This document shows positions 9,396 to 17,800 of a stretch of DNA of 64,000 nucleotides, one piece after another. Under the pieces are notes generated by a model that ran no database searches, was not told where the DNA came from, and saw nothing but the letters and a program-made list of their open reading frames with translations. This DNA comes from Stieleria maiorica. Its GTDB lineage: Bacteria; Planctomycetota; Planctomycetia; Pirellulales; Pirellulaceae. The stretch is taken from NCBI RefSeq assembly GCF_008035925.1, contig NZ_CP036264.1:829774-893773 (forward strand), in the 5' to 3' direction. The position numbers and the translations under genes were made by a program. The stretch's first letter is position 1. The number at the start of each line of letters is the position of its first letter.

Positions 9396-10913
9396 TCACG
9401 CCACCTTGACCCCGGTCGCGGGACCACCGGTCAACACCAGGAACAGGGCCAAGACGATCGTCGCCAAGGCGACCGTGATTACGTATCCCAGGTCCCAAGG
9501 GTTCGCTTGCTGGGCCAGGATTGCCCGATTGCTCAACTGGTCGCCCCCCGCCGATTCACCCCTCAGACCGGCGGGAGCGATGCCGACCCGGCCGCCGGAA
9601 ACGGGGGCGACCGCGGCAAAACGCGTCCCAAGTTTGATCGATTCGACGGCAGGGACGACTTGTGACGTCGCCTCTTCGGCCGGTTTAGCACGCACCGGGA
9701 CGGGAATCGGGAAAAAGGTCTTGGCCCGGCGAACCGCTTCGGGGTCGATCTTCTCCAGTTCTTCGATCGCGGCGGCGGCTTCGGGCAGTGGACACGCGCG
9801 CATGTAGTTGATGACCGGCACACGCAGCCAGTTCTTGTCTTTCTCGGCTTCCTTGAACAGGGTCTTCAAACGCTCGATTTGACTCCAATCGTTCCACTTG
9901 GCCAGGTCCGGGATCACCATGTCGGCCAGTTCGCTGCGGTCGAGAATCTTGTGCAGCGATTCTACGAGCGCGCTGCGCGGAATCACGCCGCCGTCGGTCC
10001 CGTGAAATCGGATCGCCATGATCGCGGCATAGCTTTGTGGGAACGGCGCTTTGTGATTGTCGATGAACAACTCGTTGATCAGCGGCAGCCCCGATTCGCC
10101 GGCCAGGGTCAAATAGCAGGCGATCAATGCGTCCAGGCCTCCGGTCACGCTTTTGGCCGGATTGCGGAGCATCTCTTCGAGCATCGGCAAATCGTCCTTG
10201 CTGCCGCAGACGCCGAGCATCGTGAAATACAACCGTTTGCGGTCGGCGCCGATTTCGGGTTGCTGGACCCAATGGATCAATTGGTCGCGATCCATGTCGG
10301 GGCCGATTTGTTGGATGATGTCGTAGGGAGTCGATGCGAACTCGTCATAGGCGTCGCGTGAAATCAACGCTTCCTCGTCTTCCAGGTAGTGGCGGAAAAA
10401 CTGCAGTCGCTTGACGGGGTCATCTTCCACCTGGCTGGCTTTGACGATGTACTCCTCGGCACGCTCGCTGACCGGCAGACATGACCACTGCAGATTCGGC
10501 GGGTCGACGCCGGAGAGCAGGAAACGCCGCCCGACTTCGACCTTGCCGTAATAAATCGCGTCGACTTCCTGGCCGACTTTGATGTGTTCGGATCCCTTGA
10601 TCACTTTCTCGATCTTCATCTTCACCACGCCGGTGGTCAGATTTCGCGTCGTTTCACCGTCCAGGCTCGATGCGATCACGACTGCGTCCATGGTCAGCGA
10701 TTGCTGGCGGATGGTTTGTTGGACCGACTCGCAGAACGGACACGCCATCACGGAGAACCATGGGGTCGCGACCAGCCCCAGCAGCAGCAACGCGGCAGCC
10801 GGAAGGCCCGGAAACGGGAAAGTCTTGCGAATCGTCAATCTTTGTCTGACCGATAAAAGGAACGCTTGGGCATGATGCTGCGGGCGGTGGGGCAGTCGTG
10901 GGGAGGGACGCAT
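9396..10913 (-). CDS. Membrane protein with exported CPFC motif and HEAT-like region
   Basis: A 505-residue protein. A basic N-terminus leads to a signal segment (about 35-55, LPAAALLLLGLVATPWF) followed at once by MACPFCESVQQTIRQQ, so a CxxC pair is placed at the start of the exported part. The middle (about 150-400) is mostly alpha-helical with repeated L/A pairs resembling HEAT-like repeats. It ends in one membrane helix (YVITVALATIVLALFLVLTG) with a short tail. No named family was recognised, though similar proteins are familiar from planctomycetes. It leads the three-gene run with the two CCFG proteins. A redox or metal role is only suggested by the cysteines. Confidence 0.7.
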   Translation of the reverse strand: MRPSPRLPHRPQHHAQAFLLSVRQRLTIRKTFPFPGLPAAALLLLGLVATPWFSVMACPFCESVQQTIRQQSLTMDAVVIASSLDGETTRNLTTGVVKMKIEKVIKGSEHIKVGQEVDAIYYGKVEVGRRFLLSGVDPPNLQWSCLPVSERAEEYIVKASQVEDDPVKRLQFFRHYLEDEEALISRDAYDEFASTPYDIIQQIGPDMDRDQLIHWVQQPEIGADRKRLYFTMLGVCGSKDDLPMLEEMLRNPAKSVTGGLDALIACYLTLAGESGLPLINELFIDNHKAPFPQSYAAIMAIRFHGTDGGVIPRSALVESLHKILDRSELADMVIPDLAKWNDWSQIERLKTLFKEAEKDKNWLRVPVINYMRACPLPEAAAAIEELEKIDPEAVRRAKTFFPIPVPVRAKPAEEATSQVVPAVESIKLGTRFAAVAPVSGGRVGIAPAGLRGESAGGDQLSNRAILAQQANPWDLGYVITVALATIVLALFLVLTGGPATGVKVA

Positions 10914-11233
10914 TCGGATCGGGTGGGTTGGAGTGGAGTAATGCTCAATGGCTGGGACATCACTGCTGGGAGTTCAATAATAGGTGCAAAATACCCCCGG
11001 TGAGAAGGCTCAAATCGTTTCTCCAGGAAATCCCGGCACGATCGACTCAACCCATCCAGCCATATTTGCCGATACGACCGAAGATCCGGGCTTTCCGCCC
11101 AGGAGCCGGTTGCCCAACACACCCGTAAGTTTTGGGCGTCGGCGGACACTTTTGAAACGACCAATCAACCGAGCCGATCCGTGACGCGCCGTTCATCGCG
11201 TCGGACACCGGCCGACAAGGGGGGAGAGCAGGA
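10914..11233. other. Intergenic region between divergent genes
   Basis: This 320-base stretch separates the minus-strand CPFC gene from the plus-strand small secreted protein and must hold both promoters. I saw no confident -35/-10 pair, RNA gene or repeat. A 109-codon minus frame crosses it but has no family signature and overlaps the CPFC gene start. Confidence 0.5.
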
Positions 11234-11557
11234 ATGCTTCGTCAGTTGATCATCGCCGCCGTTTTGGTGGCATCGGCCTTCACTTTGGCCGGCGACGCGT
11301 CGGCCGACCAGCGCGCGTTCGGCCAAGCTTGGGGCGGCAGTGCCAGCACCCGTGACTGGAACCGGTTCTATCACTATCCCTATGTGTATTACCCCCAGAA
11401 TTTCTGGGGCCAGGAATACTATCGTAGCGCCGATAGCATGTACCACCGCTATCCGCCGGAGATGCGAATTCCGGTCTACAACAAGAAGTGGCACAACTAC
11501 TATCCCAGCAACCGCCGCTATCACTCCGGTCACCACTTCATCCTGGATGTCTTTTAA
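11234..11557 (+). CDS. Small secreted aromatic-rich protein
   Basis: A 107-residue protein with a clear signal peptide (MLRQLIIAAVLVASAFTLAG, cleavage near ASADQ). The mature chain is rich in Tyr, Trp, His and Pro (WNRFYHYPYVYYPQNF, PSNRRYHSGHHFILDVF). The start follows GGGGAGAGCAGGA, a usable ribosome site. Short proteins with the same YHSGHHFILDVF-like ending are, to my recollection, common in Pirellulaceae but have no assigned role. A cell-wall or extracellular structural function is conceivable. Confidence 0.75.
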   Translation: MLRQLIIAAVLVASAFTLAGDASADQRAFGQAWGGSASTRDWNRFYHYPYVYYPQNFWGQEYYRSADSMYHRYPPEMRIPVYNKKWHNYYPSNRRYHSGHHFILDVF

Positions 11558-11577
11558 CGGACTCGCGCCAATCTGAC

Positions 11578-11639
11578 GTAGCGACGCTCGCCAGAGTGTG
11601 GGAAACACCGTGGATCCACCTTCTGGCGATGGTAGCGAG
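11578..11639. repeat. Dispersed intergenic repeat, copy 2
   Basis: Begins GTAGCGACGCTCGCCAGA and ends TCTGGCGATGGTAGCGAG. The inner ends TCGCCAGA/TCTGGCGA are perfectly complementary, giving a small hairpin in the style of REP elements. Copies lie near 6.5 kb and 61.5 kb. Confidence 0.7.
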
Positions 11640-11713
11640 GTCTGAGCTGCCACCGGTCAACTTTCCTGTGGAGAGTGGCGCTGTGGAGAGTGACGCTGTC
11701 CAGCGTGGAATTG

Positions 11714-13114
11714 ATGGCCAACAGCACCAAGATTCGTCCATTCAGTCGGCTGATCGACAAAGCCGATTCGCCGTTCTGGGTGATCGGACCGGATGGGTGT
11801 CTGGTCTTTCTGTCCGCCGCGGTCGGCGATTGGCTGACCGTCGAACCGGAGTCGCTGATCGGACGACGTTGTGTCGCCGGAACCAGCATCACCGACGACC
11901 CGTTGGATTTCCTGGCCGCGTCATTGGCGCCGCCGCCGGGGTTCGCCAAAACCGGAACCGCATCGCTGCTGGTCCAGCCGACCTTTCGCGGTGCAAAAGC
12001 GCGGCGGATTGCGGCCATGGAAACGCGGTTCGTACGTCTGGGGCCTGCCGACGAAGCCGTCACGCTCGCGATCGCGGGCAGCTTCAGCGACCAGCTTGCC
12101 GACCCCGTCATCGATGCTTCGGTGTTGTTGCGTCGGGAACTCGACCGCTGGCGTCGACATCACGAATCCATTGCTCAGGGTGTGCTGGTCGGAACGTCCC
12201 GCGCGGCCCAGCGGCTTCAGAAACAAACGCGACTTGCCGGTTCGGTCCGCAGCGATCTGCTGATCCTGTCCCCGCCGGGCTGCCTTGCCGAATCCCTGGC
12301 CGTCTCGTTGCACCAAAGCTCGGCGGCCGGAGAACCCAACGCCACGATCGACGGTCCGCTGATGGATCCGGAATTGTTGGACGCCAGTCTGGCCGCTGCC
12401 ATCGCCCACCTGGCCGAATCCGAAACGACAAAGGCGACCGCGATCGTCAAAGACATCGATCAAATGCCGTTGGAGGCTCAATTGCGGTTGGTGGAGCATC
12501 TGCGCCAGTTCGATCCTCGGCTGCGGCTGATCGCGATCGCAGATCGTGCCGCGGAGATTATCAGCGACGCGAGTGCGGAGCCCGATCCCGACGTCGATTA
12601 CGTCCTCGATCAATCGCTTCCGGTCGGAATTGCGGCGCCGATTGCCGACCAACTCTGCGGGCTGACGATCCGCTTGGTGCCCCTGTGTGACCGGGTCGCC
12701 GATCTGCCGATGATCGCCACCGCCATGCTGGATCGACGACGGGCTGCCGGAGACGGCGTCGCCGATCGGTTCTCCCGCGCCGCGCTCGATGCAATCGTGA
12801 TCTATCCCTGGCCGGACAATTTTCGCGAACTGGACCAGGCCATTCGACACGCATCACGAACTTGTCCCACGCAAGTCATCGGGCTGGAGCATCTGCCACT
12901 TGCGATCCGCTCCTACCGCCCCAATGAAACCGTGCCGAAGCAACAGCAAACCATCGATCTGGATCAGGCCGTGGCCCGATTCGAGGCAGATTTGATTCAG
13001 GAAGCCTTGGAAACGAGCGACGGCAATCGGGCCGAAGCGGCGCGGCGGTTGAACATCTCGCGTGCCCGTCTGCTTCGGAAGCTGGAGTCGATCGGCGAGG
13101 GAGATCAACCGTGA
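11714..13114 (+). CDS. Degenerate NtrC-like regulator with Fis-type HTH
   Basis: 466 residues from the ATG giving MANSTKIRPFSRLI. Order: a PAS-like N-terminus (about 5-60, ADSPFWVIGPDGCLVFLSAA), a central region aligned by order with the AAA+ domain of sigma-54 activators (about 155-370), and a C-terminal Fis-type helix-turn-helix (DGNRAEAARRLNISRARLLR). The central domain lacks a Walker A; the equivalent place reads LILSPPGCLAESLA, and no GAFTGA loop is visible. The NFRELDQAIRHA stretch matches the WPGNxRELxN motif after the AAA+ core. It therefore probably cannot open sigma-54 promoters by ATP hydrolysis and may act as a DNA-binding regulator only. Its stop overlaps the next gene. Confidence 0.8.
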   Translation: MANSTKIRPFSRLIDKADSPFWVIGPDGCLVFLSAAVGDWLTVEPESLIGRRCVAGTSITDDPLDFLAASLAPPPGFAKTGTASLLVQPTFRGAKARRIAAMETRFVRLGPADEAVTLAIAGSFSDQLADPVIDASVLLRRELDRWRRHHESIAQGVLVGTSRAAQRLQKQTRLAGSVRSDLLILSPPGCLAESLAVSLHQSSAAGEPNATIDGPLMDPELLDASLAAAIAHLAESETTKATAIVKDIDQMPLEAQLRLVEHLRQFDPRLRLIAIADRAAEIISDASAEPDPDVDYVLDQSLPVGIAAPIADQLCGLTIRLVPLCDRVADLPMIATAMLDRRRAAGDGVADRFSRAALDAIVIYPWPDNFRELDQAIRHASRTCPTQVIGLEHLPLAIRSYRPNETVPKQQQTIDLDQAVARFEADLIQEALETSDGNRAEAARRLNISRARLLRKLESIGEGDQP

Positions 13115-13581
13115 AAAAGCCCCAGGGTGTCTCTTTGATCGTCCCCACCATTCCCCTATGGGTCTGTGAGTCGGGCCGTCGATGGTGCGACGCGGCGAAG
13201 CGGTTCGTCGGCCCCTTTCAGCATGATCCGAAGCCCGTTTCGACCGACGGTACCGAACCGGGTGAGCGGATGTTCCATGTCCAATCACTCGATGCCGCCC
13301 CGATTCGCGCTCAGCTGCCGGCCCACCGGGACTTGGTCATTCTGTGGGAAGTTGTTTCGGAGCATACGCCGGCGGTCGCCCTGCACATCGCCCAAATCGG
13401 CGTCACCCGCCCCGATGTGCTGCAACTGGCCGCAATCGATGACGTCCCCCGAGCGCGATCCAGGCGTCTGGCTCTGCGGATGATGGAACTCGGCGCGGCG
13501 GTCGTCTTACACGATCCCCTCGATCTGGCTGTTTATGCCAAACTCGTCCACAGACGCTTTTTGGCTCAACTTGACGATTGA
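13111..13581 (+). CDS. Hypothetical protein coupled to the NtrC-like regulator
   Basis: A 156-residue soluble protein starting at a GTG that overlaps the regulator stop (GTGA), with a GAGGGAGA ribosome site eight bases upstream, so translation is almost certainly coupled. No signal peptide or membrane segment. It contains PTIPLWVCESGRRW, ILWEVVSEHTPAVALHI and a C-terminal helical part (VLHDPLDLAVYAKLVHR). I did not recognise a family. Partnership with the regulator, for example as a sensor or modulator, is inferred from context only. Confidence 0.75.
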   Translation: MKKPQGVSLIVPTIPLWVCESGRRWCDAAKRFVGPFQHDPKPVSTDGTEPGERMFHVQSLDAAPIRAQLPAHRDLVILWEVVSEHTPAVALHIAQIGVTRPDVLQLAAIDDVPRARSRRLALRMMELGAAVVLHDPLDLAVYAKLVHRRFLAQLDD

Positions 13582-13621
13582 TCTTGCCGCAGCGTCGCCA
13601 GACCCCTATCTGTAGGGCACG

Positions 13622-14527
13622 ATGAGCGGCGCGGATGCCGCTTTGAAGACCCCAATCAGGATGATTCGAGCGGTGCGGGACCGGAGAACAGGACGACGTT
13701 TCAGTGGCTTGTGTATCGCCCTTGCGGTACTCGCGGTCGCTGGATGCAATCAAAACCCGTACCTGGCCGGGCCGACCACCTATCCGCCCACCTCTGTCGG
13801 CCCGTCGATCTCGCAGCAAGGCATCAACCCGAACGACTCGCGATTGGCCGAGCTGACGCGAAGGGTTCAATTGCTCGACGACAACAACCGCCAACTGCAC
13901 ACGCAACTGGCCCAAAGCGAACAGCAGGCCCAGGTCTATCGCGAGGAATTAGACCTCGTCCGCAAGCAGCTTGCCGACACCAACCAGCAACTCGAATCCG
14001 CGTCGATTGCCGCACGCGAGGCTGAAAACAAGGTCCGCGGATTCCAAGCGTCGACGCAGATGCGTGGCGGGGCGTCGATCCAGCCCAACACCAACCTCAG
14101 CCGACTCGCCTCGCAACTGAACCTCGGCGGGCTGCCCGTTCGGCAGGATGGCGACCGGATTCGGATCGCGATCCCCAGCGACCAGCTGTTCGCTCCGGGG
14201 ACGGCCCAGTTGATTCAGCAATCCGCGCAGGTGCTCGACCCGGTCGCCGCACAACTGCGCAGTCTGTTCCCGCGTCAACGGATCGGGATCGAAGGCTACA
14301 CCGACAACGCCCAAGCGATGAACGGCGGCGCCGCGGCCAGTCACCAACTCGCCTCGGCACAGGCCTCCGCCGTCTTGGACATGCTGACCCGCCGCGCCGG
14401 CATGCCGCTGGGACAGTTCTTTATCGTCGCTCAAGGCGCCAACCGTCCCCTGCAACCCAACGCCTCGGCGGCCGGTCGGGCGGCCAACCGACGCATCGAA
14501 CTGGTCATCTACCCGGAAACTTTTTAG
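13622..14527 (+). CDS. OmpA-like peptidoglycan-associated lipoprotein
   Basis: 301 residues. A basic N-terminus and hydrophobic stretch end in a lipobox LAVAGC (Cys42), so the mature protein is probably a lipoprotein. A coiled coil (about 72-140, rich in Gln, Glu and Leu) is followed by an OmpA-family C-terminal domain (about 170-298) with IRIAIPSDQLFAPGTAQL, IGIEGYTDN and AANRRIELVI, the usual peptidoglycan-binding signature. It likely links outer membrane to cell wall. The ATG has AGGG seven bases upstream; an internal Met at residue 14 is an alternative start. The gene stands alone, convergent with the ABC permease. Confidence 0.88.
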   Translation: MSGADAALKTPIRMIRAVRDRRTGRRFSGLCIALAVLAVAGCNQNPYLAGPTTYPPTSVGPSISQQGINPNDSRLAELTRRVQLLDDNNRQLHTQLAQSEQQAQVYREELDLVRKQLADTNQQLESASIAAREAENKVRGFQASTQMRGGASIQPNTNLSRLASQLNLGGLPVRQDGDRIRIAIPSDQLFAPGTAQLIQQSAQVLDPVAAQLRSLFPRQRIGIEGYTDNAQAMNGGAAASHQLASAQASAVLDMLTRRAGMPLGQFFIVAQGANRPLQPNASAAGRAANRRIELVIYPETF

Positions 14528-14550
14528 TCAAGTTTCAAGTTGGAACCTGG

Positions 14551-14571
14551 AACTCCCAACTCCCAACTCCC
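14551..14571. repeat. Three AACTCCC heptamers between convergent genes
   Basis: Three perfect direct copies of AACTCCC (GGGAGTT on the other strand) sit in the 43-base gap between the OmpA-like gene and the ABC permease. The last base touches the permease stop codon. The unit differs by one base from the GGGAGTC array near 45.7 kb. Confidence 0.7.
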
Positions 14572-16250
14572 TACTCCGGCGGGAGATCGGCGGAGATGTC
14601 GAAGCGACGCCAGCACCAGGCGGTCACCATCATCGCACCGACCGCCAAACTCCACGTGGCCGCGACGGCGCCGGTGACGTACACGGGAACCGACAACGGA
14701 TCGCTAAACAGCGATTGGCAGATCGAAACCCAAACCAACAACGCTCCGACCGCAGCGGCAATCAGCGTCGCCTTGCCCAGAAACATCACGTTGGCTCGCA
14801 CCACCATGCCGAACCCCTGGGCGTGTTCGTGGTGCGGGTAGGCCAGAAACAATGCGTTTTCGGTCGCGAATGTAAACACCGCCAGCGCCGATAACATGCC
14901 GCCCCAGCCGATCAGTTGTGGCCAGCCAGGGCCGCAGACCGACGCCGCGATCGCCAGCGTCGTCCATTGAAAGGTAACGGTGATCAAGATCGGTAACGTC
15001 AACTGCCCCAGCACCGCCTGGATCGGCCGCAGCGGCAAGGACCGCAACAGCAGCATCCGCTTCAGATCGCGTCGGAAATCCAATCGCAGCGCAGGCGGAG
15101 CGAGCAGCATCGTGCACAGTGCGATTCCGGCGATGACAAACGCCCATTGGTTTCCCATCCGACCGGTCAGCAGCGGTGACAGACAGAGCAGTGTCGGGAC
15201 CAGGAAACTGAACAGGATGGTTCCGTAATAGCGGCGGATCGAAAGTGCCTGTCGCCAAACCAACGCGACCGAGTCTCCCATCCGCCGCGGCAGGAGGGCT
15301 TCGATGCGATCGGCCAACCGATCTTCGGTCAGCTCGCCGGCACGTTCAGCAGGGTCCGATGAAGGCCCTCGAAAGTCCCCCGAACGCAACCGTGCTTTCT
15401 CGCGATCGAGGATCGCCGATGCGGCCCAGCCATCCACGCGAACGAGCGTGAAGATCGCAAACGGCACCAGCATCACCGACGCCAACATTTGCACCGCGGT
15501 GTGGCTGGTGATGTCGACGGTCGTTGCCAGCAAGGCGGCCGGACGCCAGCCGATCGCCATCCATTGAACGGCGTCACACGATGCGATGCCTCCGATCGCG
15601 CGAAAACTGTTCAACACGTAGACCCCCGGCTGCGACCCACTCGGCGTGATCGCGGCCAATTGTCCAAAGAACTGCAGAATCGCCGCAAACGCGATCGCCG
15701 AGAGCGCCACACGAGCCCCGATCAGGTGACGGCGCGACAGCCCGCTGACCAGACGTTGCCAAATCATTCGCACCGTTTCCAGCAGGACCAGTGCGGCAAA
15801 GACACCGGTCGCCAGCAGGCCCGCGTGCTGCACGTCGGGCGCGAGCGCAATGACCAGGAAGAACGTCTTCAACAGCGCGGAGAAGAACACCGTGTTGACT
15901 TTGTACCCCGCCACCGTCGACCGTTTCAGCGGAGCGCCGCCGAGCCACAGCTTTTCCGCGTCGGTGTATTCCATGTCGACCTGCTTTTCCGTCCACACAC
16001 AACGCACCGCGTGATAGATCAGATACAGCACCATCCCGCCGGACAGCCACAGCCGCAACGATTCGGGGTCCGCGGTCCGTCGCGACGCCAAGATCAGGAA
16101 GCCGTTCAAGACGTAGACGCACAGAAAGATCACGGCGATCGCCGACGCCACGATCCGCCGTGGAGAGCGCATGCGATCGGCGGCACGTCGGAGTCGAAAA
16201 AGGCTGCGTCGCAACGTCAGCCAGCTCAGGTGTTTGTGGGGAGACGACAT
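14571..16250 (-). CDS. ABC exporter permease, about twelve membrane helices
   Basis: 559 residues from the ATG giving MSSPHKHLSWLTLRR; a TTG nine bases earlier is also possible. About twelve hydrophobic segments run from residue 30 to the end, with a charged cytoplasmic loop near 290-330 (REKARLRSGDFRGPSSDPAE). No nucleotide-binding motifs occur. Length and pattern fit the large permeases that pair with single ATPases in ABC-2-type exporters. The ATPase gene is five bases upstream, so the two form one exporter. The substrate cannot be read from the sequence. Confidence 0.8.
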   Translation of the reverse strand: MSSPHKHLSWLTLRRSLFRLRRAADRMRSPRRIVASAIAVIFLCVYVLNGFLILASRRTADPESLRLWLSGGMVLYLIYHAVRCVWTEKQVDMEYTDAEKLWLGGAPLKRSTVAGYKVNTVFFSALLKTFFLVIALAPDVQHAGLLATGVFAALVLLETVRMIWQRLVSGLSRRHLIGARVALSAIAFAAILQFFGQLAAITPSGSQPGVYVLNSFRAIGGIASCDAVQWMAIGWRPAALLATTVDITSHTAVQMLASVMLVPFAIFTLVRVDGWAASAILDREKARLRSGDFRGPSSDPAERAGELTEDRLADRIEALLPRRMGDSVALVWRQALSIRRYYGTILFSFLVPTLLCLSPLLTGRMGNQWAFVIAGIALCTMLLAPPALRLDFRRDLKRMLLLRSLPLRPIQAVLGQLTLPILITVTFQWTTLAIAASVCGPGWPQLIGWGGMLSALAVFTFATENALFLAYPHHEHAQGFGMVVRANVMFLGKATLIAAAVGALLVWVSICQSLFSDPLSVPVYVTGAVAATWSLAVGAMMVTAWCWRRFDISADLPPE

Positions 16251-16255
16251 GGGAA

Positions 16256-16990
16256 TCAAACGGCCATCGCGGCGGTCGCTTCGAAGTAGGCTTGTTCGAG
16301 AGATTGGGCGCCGGGGAATTCCGCACGCAGTTGGTCGACGTCACCGAAGTACTGCAGTTTGCCGTGCTGCATGACGATCAGATGCGTGCACACGTCCTGG
16401 ATCATCGCCAGCAGGTGGCTGGAAATGATGATCGTTGCGCCCGCGGCGGCACGCTGTTTGATCGATTCCAGCAGCCGGCGGATGCCCGGCGGATCGAGCC
16501 CCGTCATCGGTTCGTCCAACAGCAACACGGCCGGGTCATACAGATAGGCACAGCAAATCGCCAATTTTTGTCGCATGCCCCGCGACAGCGTCGTCGCGCC
16601 GCTGTTGATCTTGTCACCTAGCTGAAAGTATTCGAGCAACTCGGACGCTTTTGACCGATGGTTCGGAACTTCATAAATCCGCCCGATGAACTCCAGGTGT
16701 TGCGCAACGGTCAAGTCATCAAACAACGGCGGGTCATCGGGGACATAGGCCAGCCGCCGTTTTAGTTCCATCAGCGTCTTCGGGTCACCGCCGGACAGGT
16801 CGCACCCCGCGACGCACAGGTTGCCGTCGGTCGCAGGGATTAATCCGGCCAGACAGCGCATCGTGGTGGTTTTCCCGGCCCCGTTGGGACCCACCAAACC
16901 GCCAATGTTTCCGGGATCCAGCGAAAAAGAAACCCCGTCGACGGCCAAATGGTCTTCGTACAGTTTGCGGAGCTCGTGGCAGCGGAGCAT
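16256..16990 (-). CDS. ABC transporter ATP-binding protein
   Basis: 244 residues with all ABC ATPase motifs: Walker A GPNGAGKT (about 34-41), signature LSRGMRQK, Walker B AVLLLDEP with the catalytic Glu, D-loop GLDP and H-loop SSHLL. The signature reads LSRGM rather than LSGGQ, as is common in ABC-2 exporters of the NatA/CcmA type. It is translated ahead of the twelve-helix permease and should power export. A short poly-repeat gap lies upstream, where the promoter must be. Confidence 0.93.
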   Translation of the reverse strand: MLRCHELRKLYEDHLAVDGVSFSLDPGNIGGLVGPNGAGKTTTMRCLAGLIPATDGNLCVAGCDLSGGDPKTLMELKRRLAYVPDDPPLFDDLTVAQHLEFIGRIYEVPNHRSKASELLEYFQLGDKINSGATTLSRGMRQKLAICCAYLYDPAVLLLDEPMTGLDPPGIRRLLESIKQRAAAGATIIISSHLLAMIQDVCTHLIVMQHGKLQYFGDVDQLRAEFPGAQSLEQAYFEATAAMAV

Positions 16991-17082
16991 CGGGTTTTGC
17001 AGTTTTTAGGGGGCGTGGGCATACAGGCTGCTGAAAGGTTAGGTTACGCTTGGGCGATGTGTCGGCAGAGACGAATGCTCGA

Positions 17083-17127
17083 ATCTTGGGAAGGCAGATC
17101 TTGGGACGGCAGATCTTGGGAAGGCAG
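17083..17127. repeat. 15-bp tandem repeat, three copies
   Basis: Three head-to-tail copies of ATCTTGGGAAGGCAG, the middle one with a single A-to-C change. They lie in the 225-base gap upstream of both the ABC ATPase and the divergent small membrane-protein gene. Confidence 0.8.
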
Positions 17128-17215
17128 AGCGGATGGACGAGAACCTACCGATGAAGCAGCAAATCGAGGGGCGACCCGCAGATGATCCCCGCCGAGTCGC
17201 CCGGCTTGAATCCCA

Positions 17216-17791
17216 ATGACGAATCCCTATCGCGCCCCGGTCGAGACTCACAGCACCGGTGACGAGACAGATGCGGCAGCGGCGGAGTTCCTGGTCACGG
17301 CCCGGCAACTGCGGTTTGCCGAGTCAAAATTCTTGCTCTATCGATGTGGCGGTCGATTGACGTTGGCATCCTTCGTCATGATCGCGTTGTCGCTTCTGGT
17401 TGCGGTTGATTTGTCGTCGCTTCCGCTGCCGACCGCAGCAGCGGTGGGGCCAACCCCGTTTCCCCTGGTGCTGCGTGAACTCGCGGTGATGGGGCTGGCG
17501 ACGGTCGTCTACCTGAGCTTGATCCTCTCGGTCCGCAAGACGGTCAGGGCAGAACTCGCATCACACGGCATCGTGGATGGTGCGGGACTTTCAGTGGTCG
17601 TCAAAGATCGTGTGCTCGGGTGGTCCGGACCCCAAGGCGTGTTTTCGGTGCCCTTGAATCAATCGCGTCCGATACGAACGCGGAAAGGGATGATCGTGGT
17701 GGTCGATCGAGACCTGTTTCTTTTCATTCCCAAAGAGGCCGCATTTGCCGGCGGTCGCTATCAAGACTTCGCGCGAGCCCTCGTCGCGTGA
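17216..17791 (+). CDS. Two-helix membrane protein, YcxB-like C-terminus
   Basis: 191 residues opening MTNPYRAPVE, an N-terminus often seen on small planctomycete membrane proteins. Two membrane segments (about 47-65 and 82-103) follow an acidic leader. The C-terminal half (HGIVDGAGLSVVVKDRVLGW then FLFIPKEAAFAGGRYQDF) resembles YcxB-like domains, whose strand order and IPK-F ending are alike. Function unknown. It converges with the lactate permease gene ten bases on. Confidence 0.65.
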   Translation: MTNPYRAPVETHSTGDETDAAAAEFLVTARQLRFAESKFLLYRCGGRLTLASFVMIALSLLVAVDLSSLPLPTAAAVGPTPFPLVLRELAVMGLATVVYLSLILSVRKTVRAELASHGIVDGAGLSVVVKDRVLGWSGPQGVFSVPLNQSRPIRTRKGMIVVVDRDLFLFIPKEAAFAGGRYQDFARALVA

Positions 17792-17800
17792 TGTGGGAGA

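Noticed and set aside
10835-11164. 109-codon minus-strand frame upstream of the CPFC gene
   Set aside because: It overlaps the real gene in another frame and lacks any signal or family pattern.
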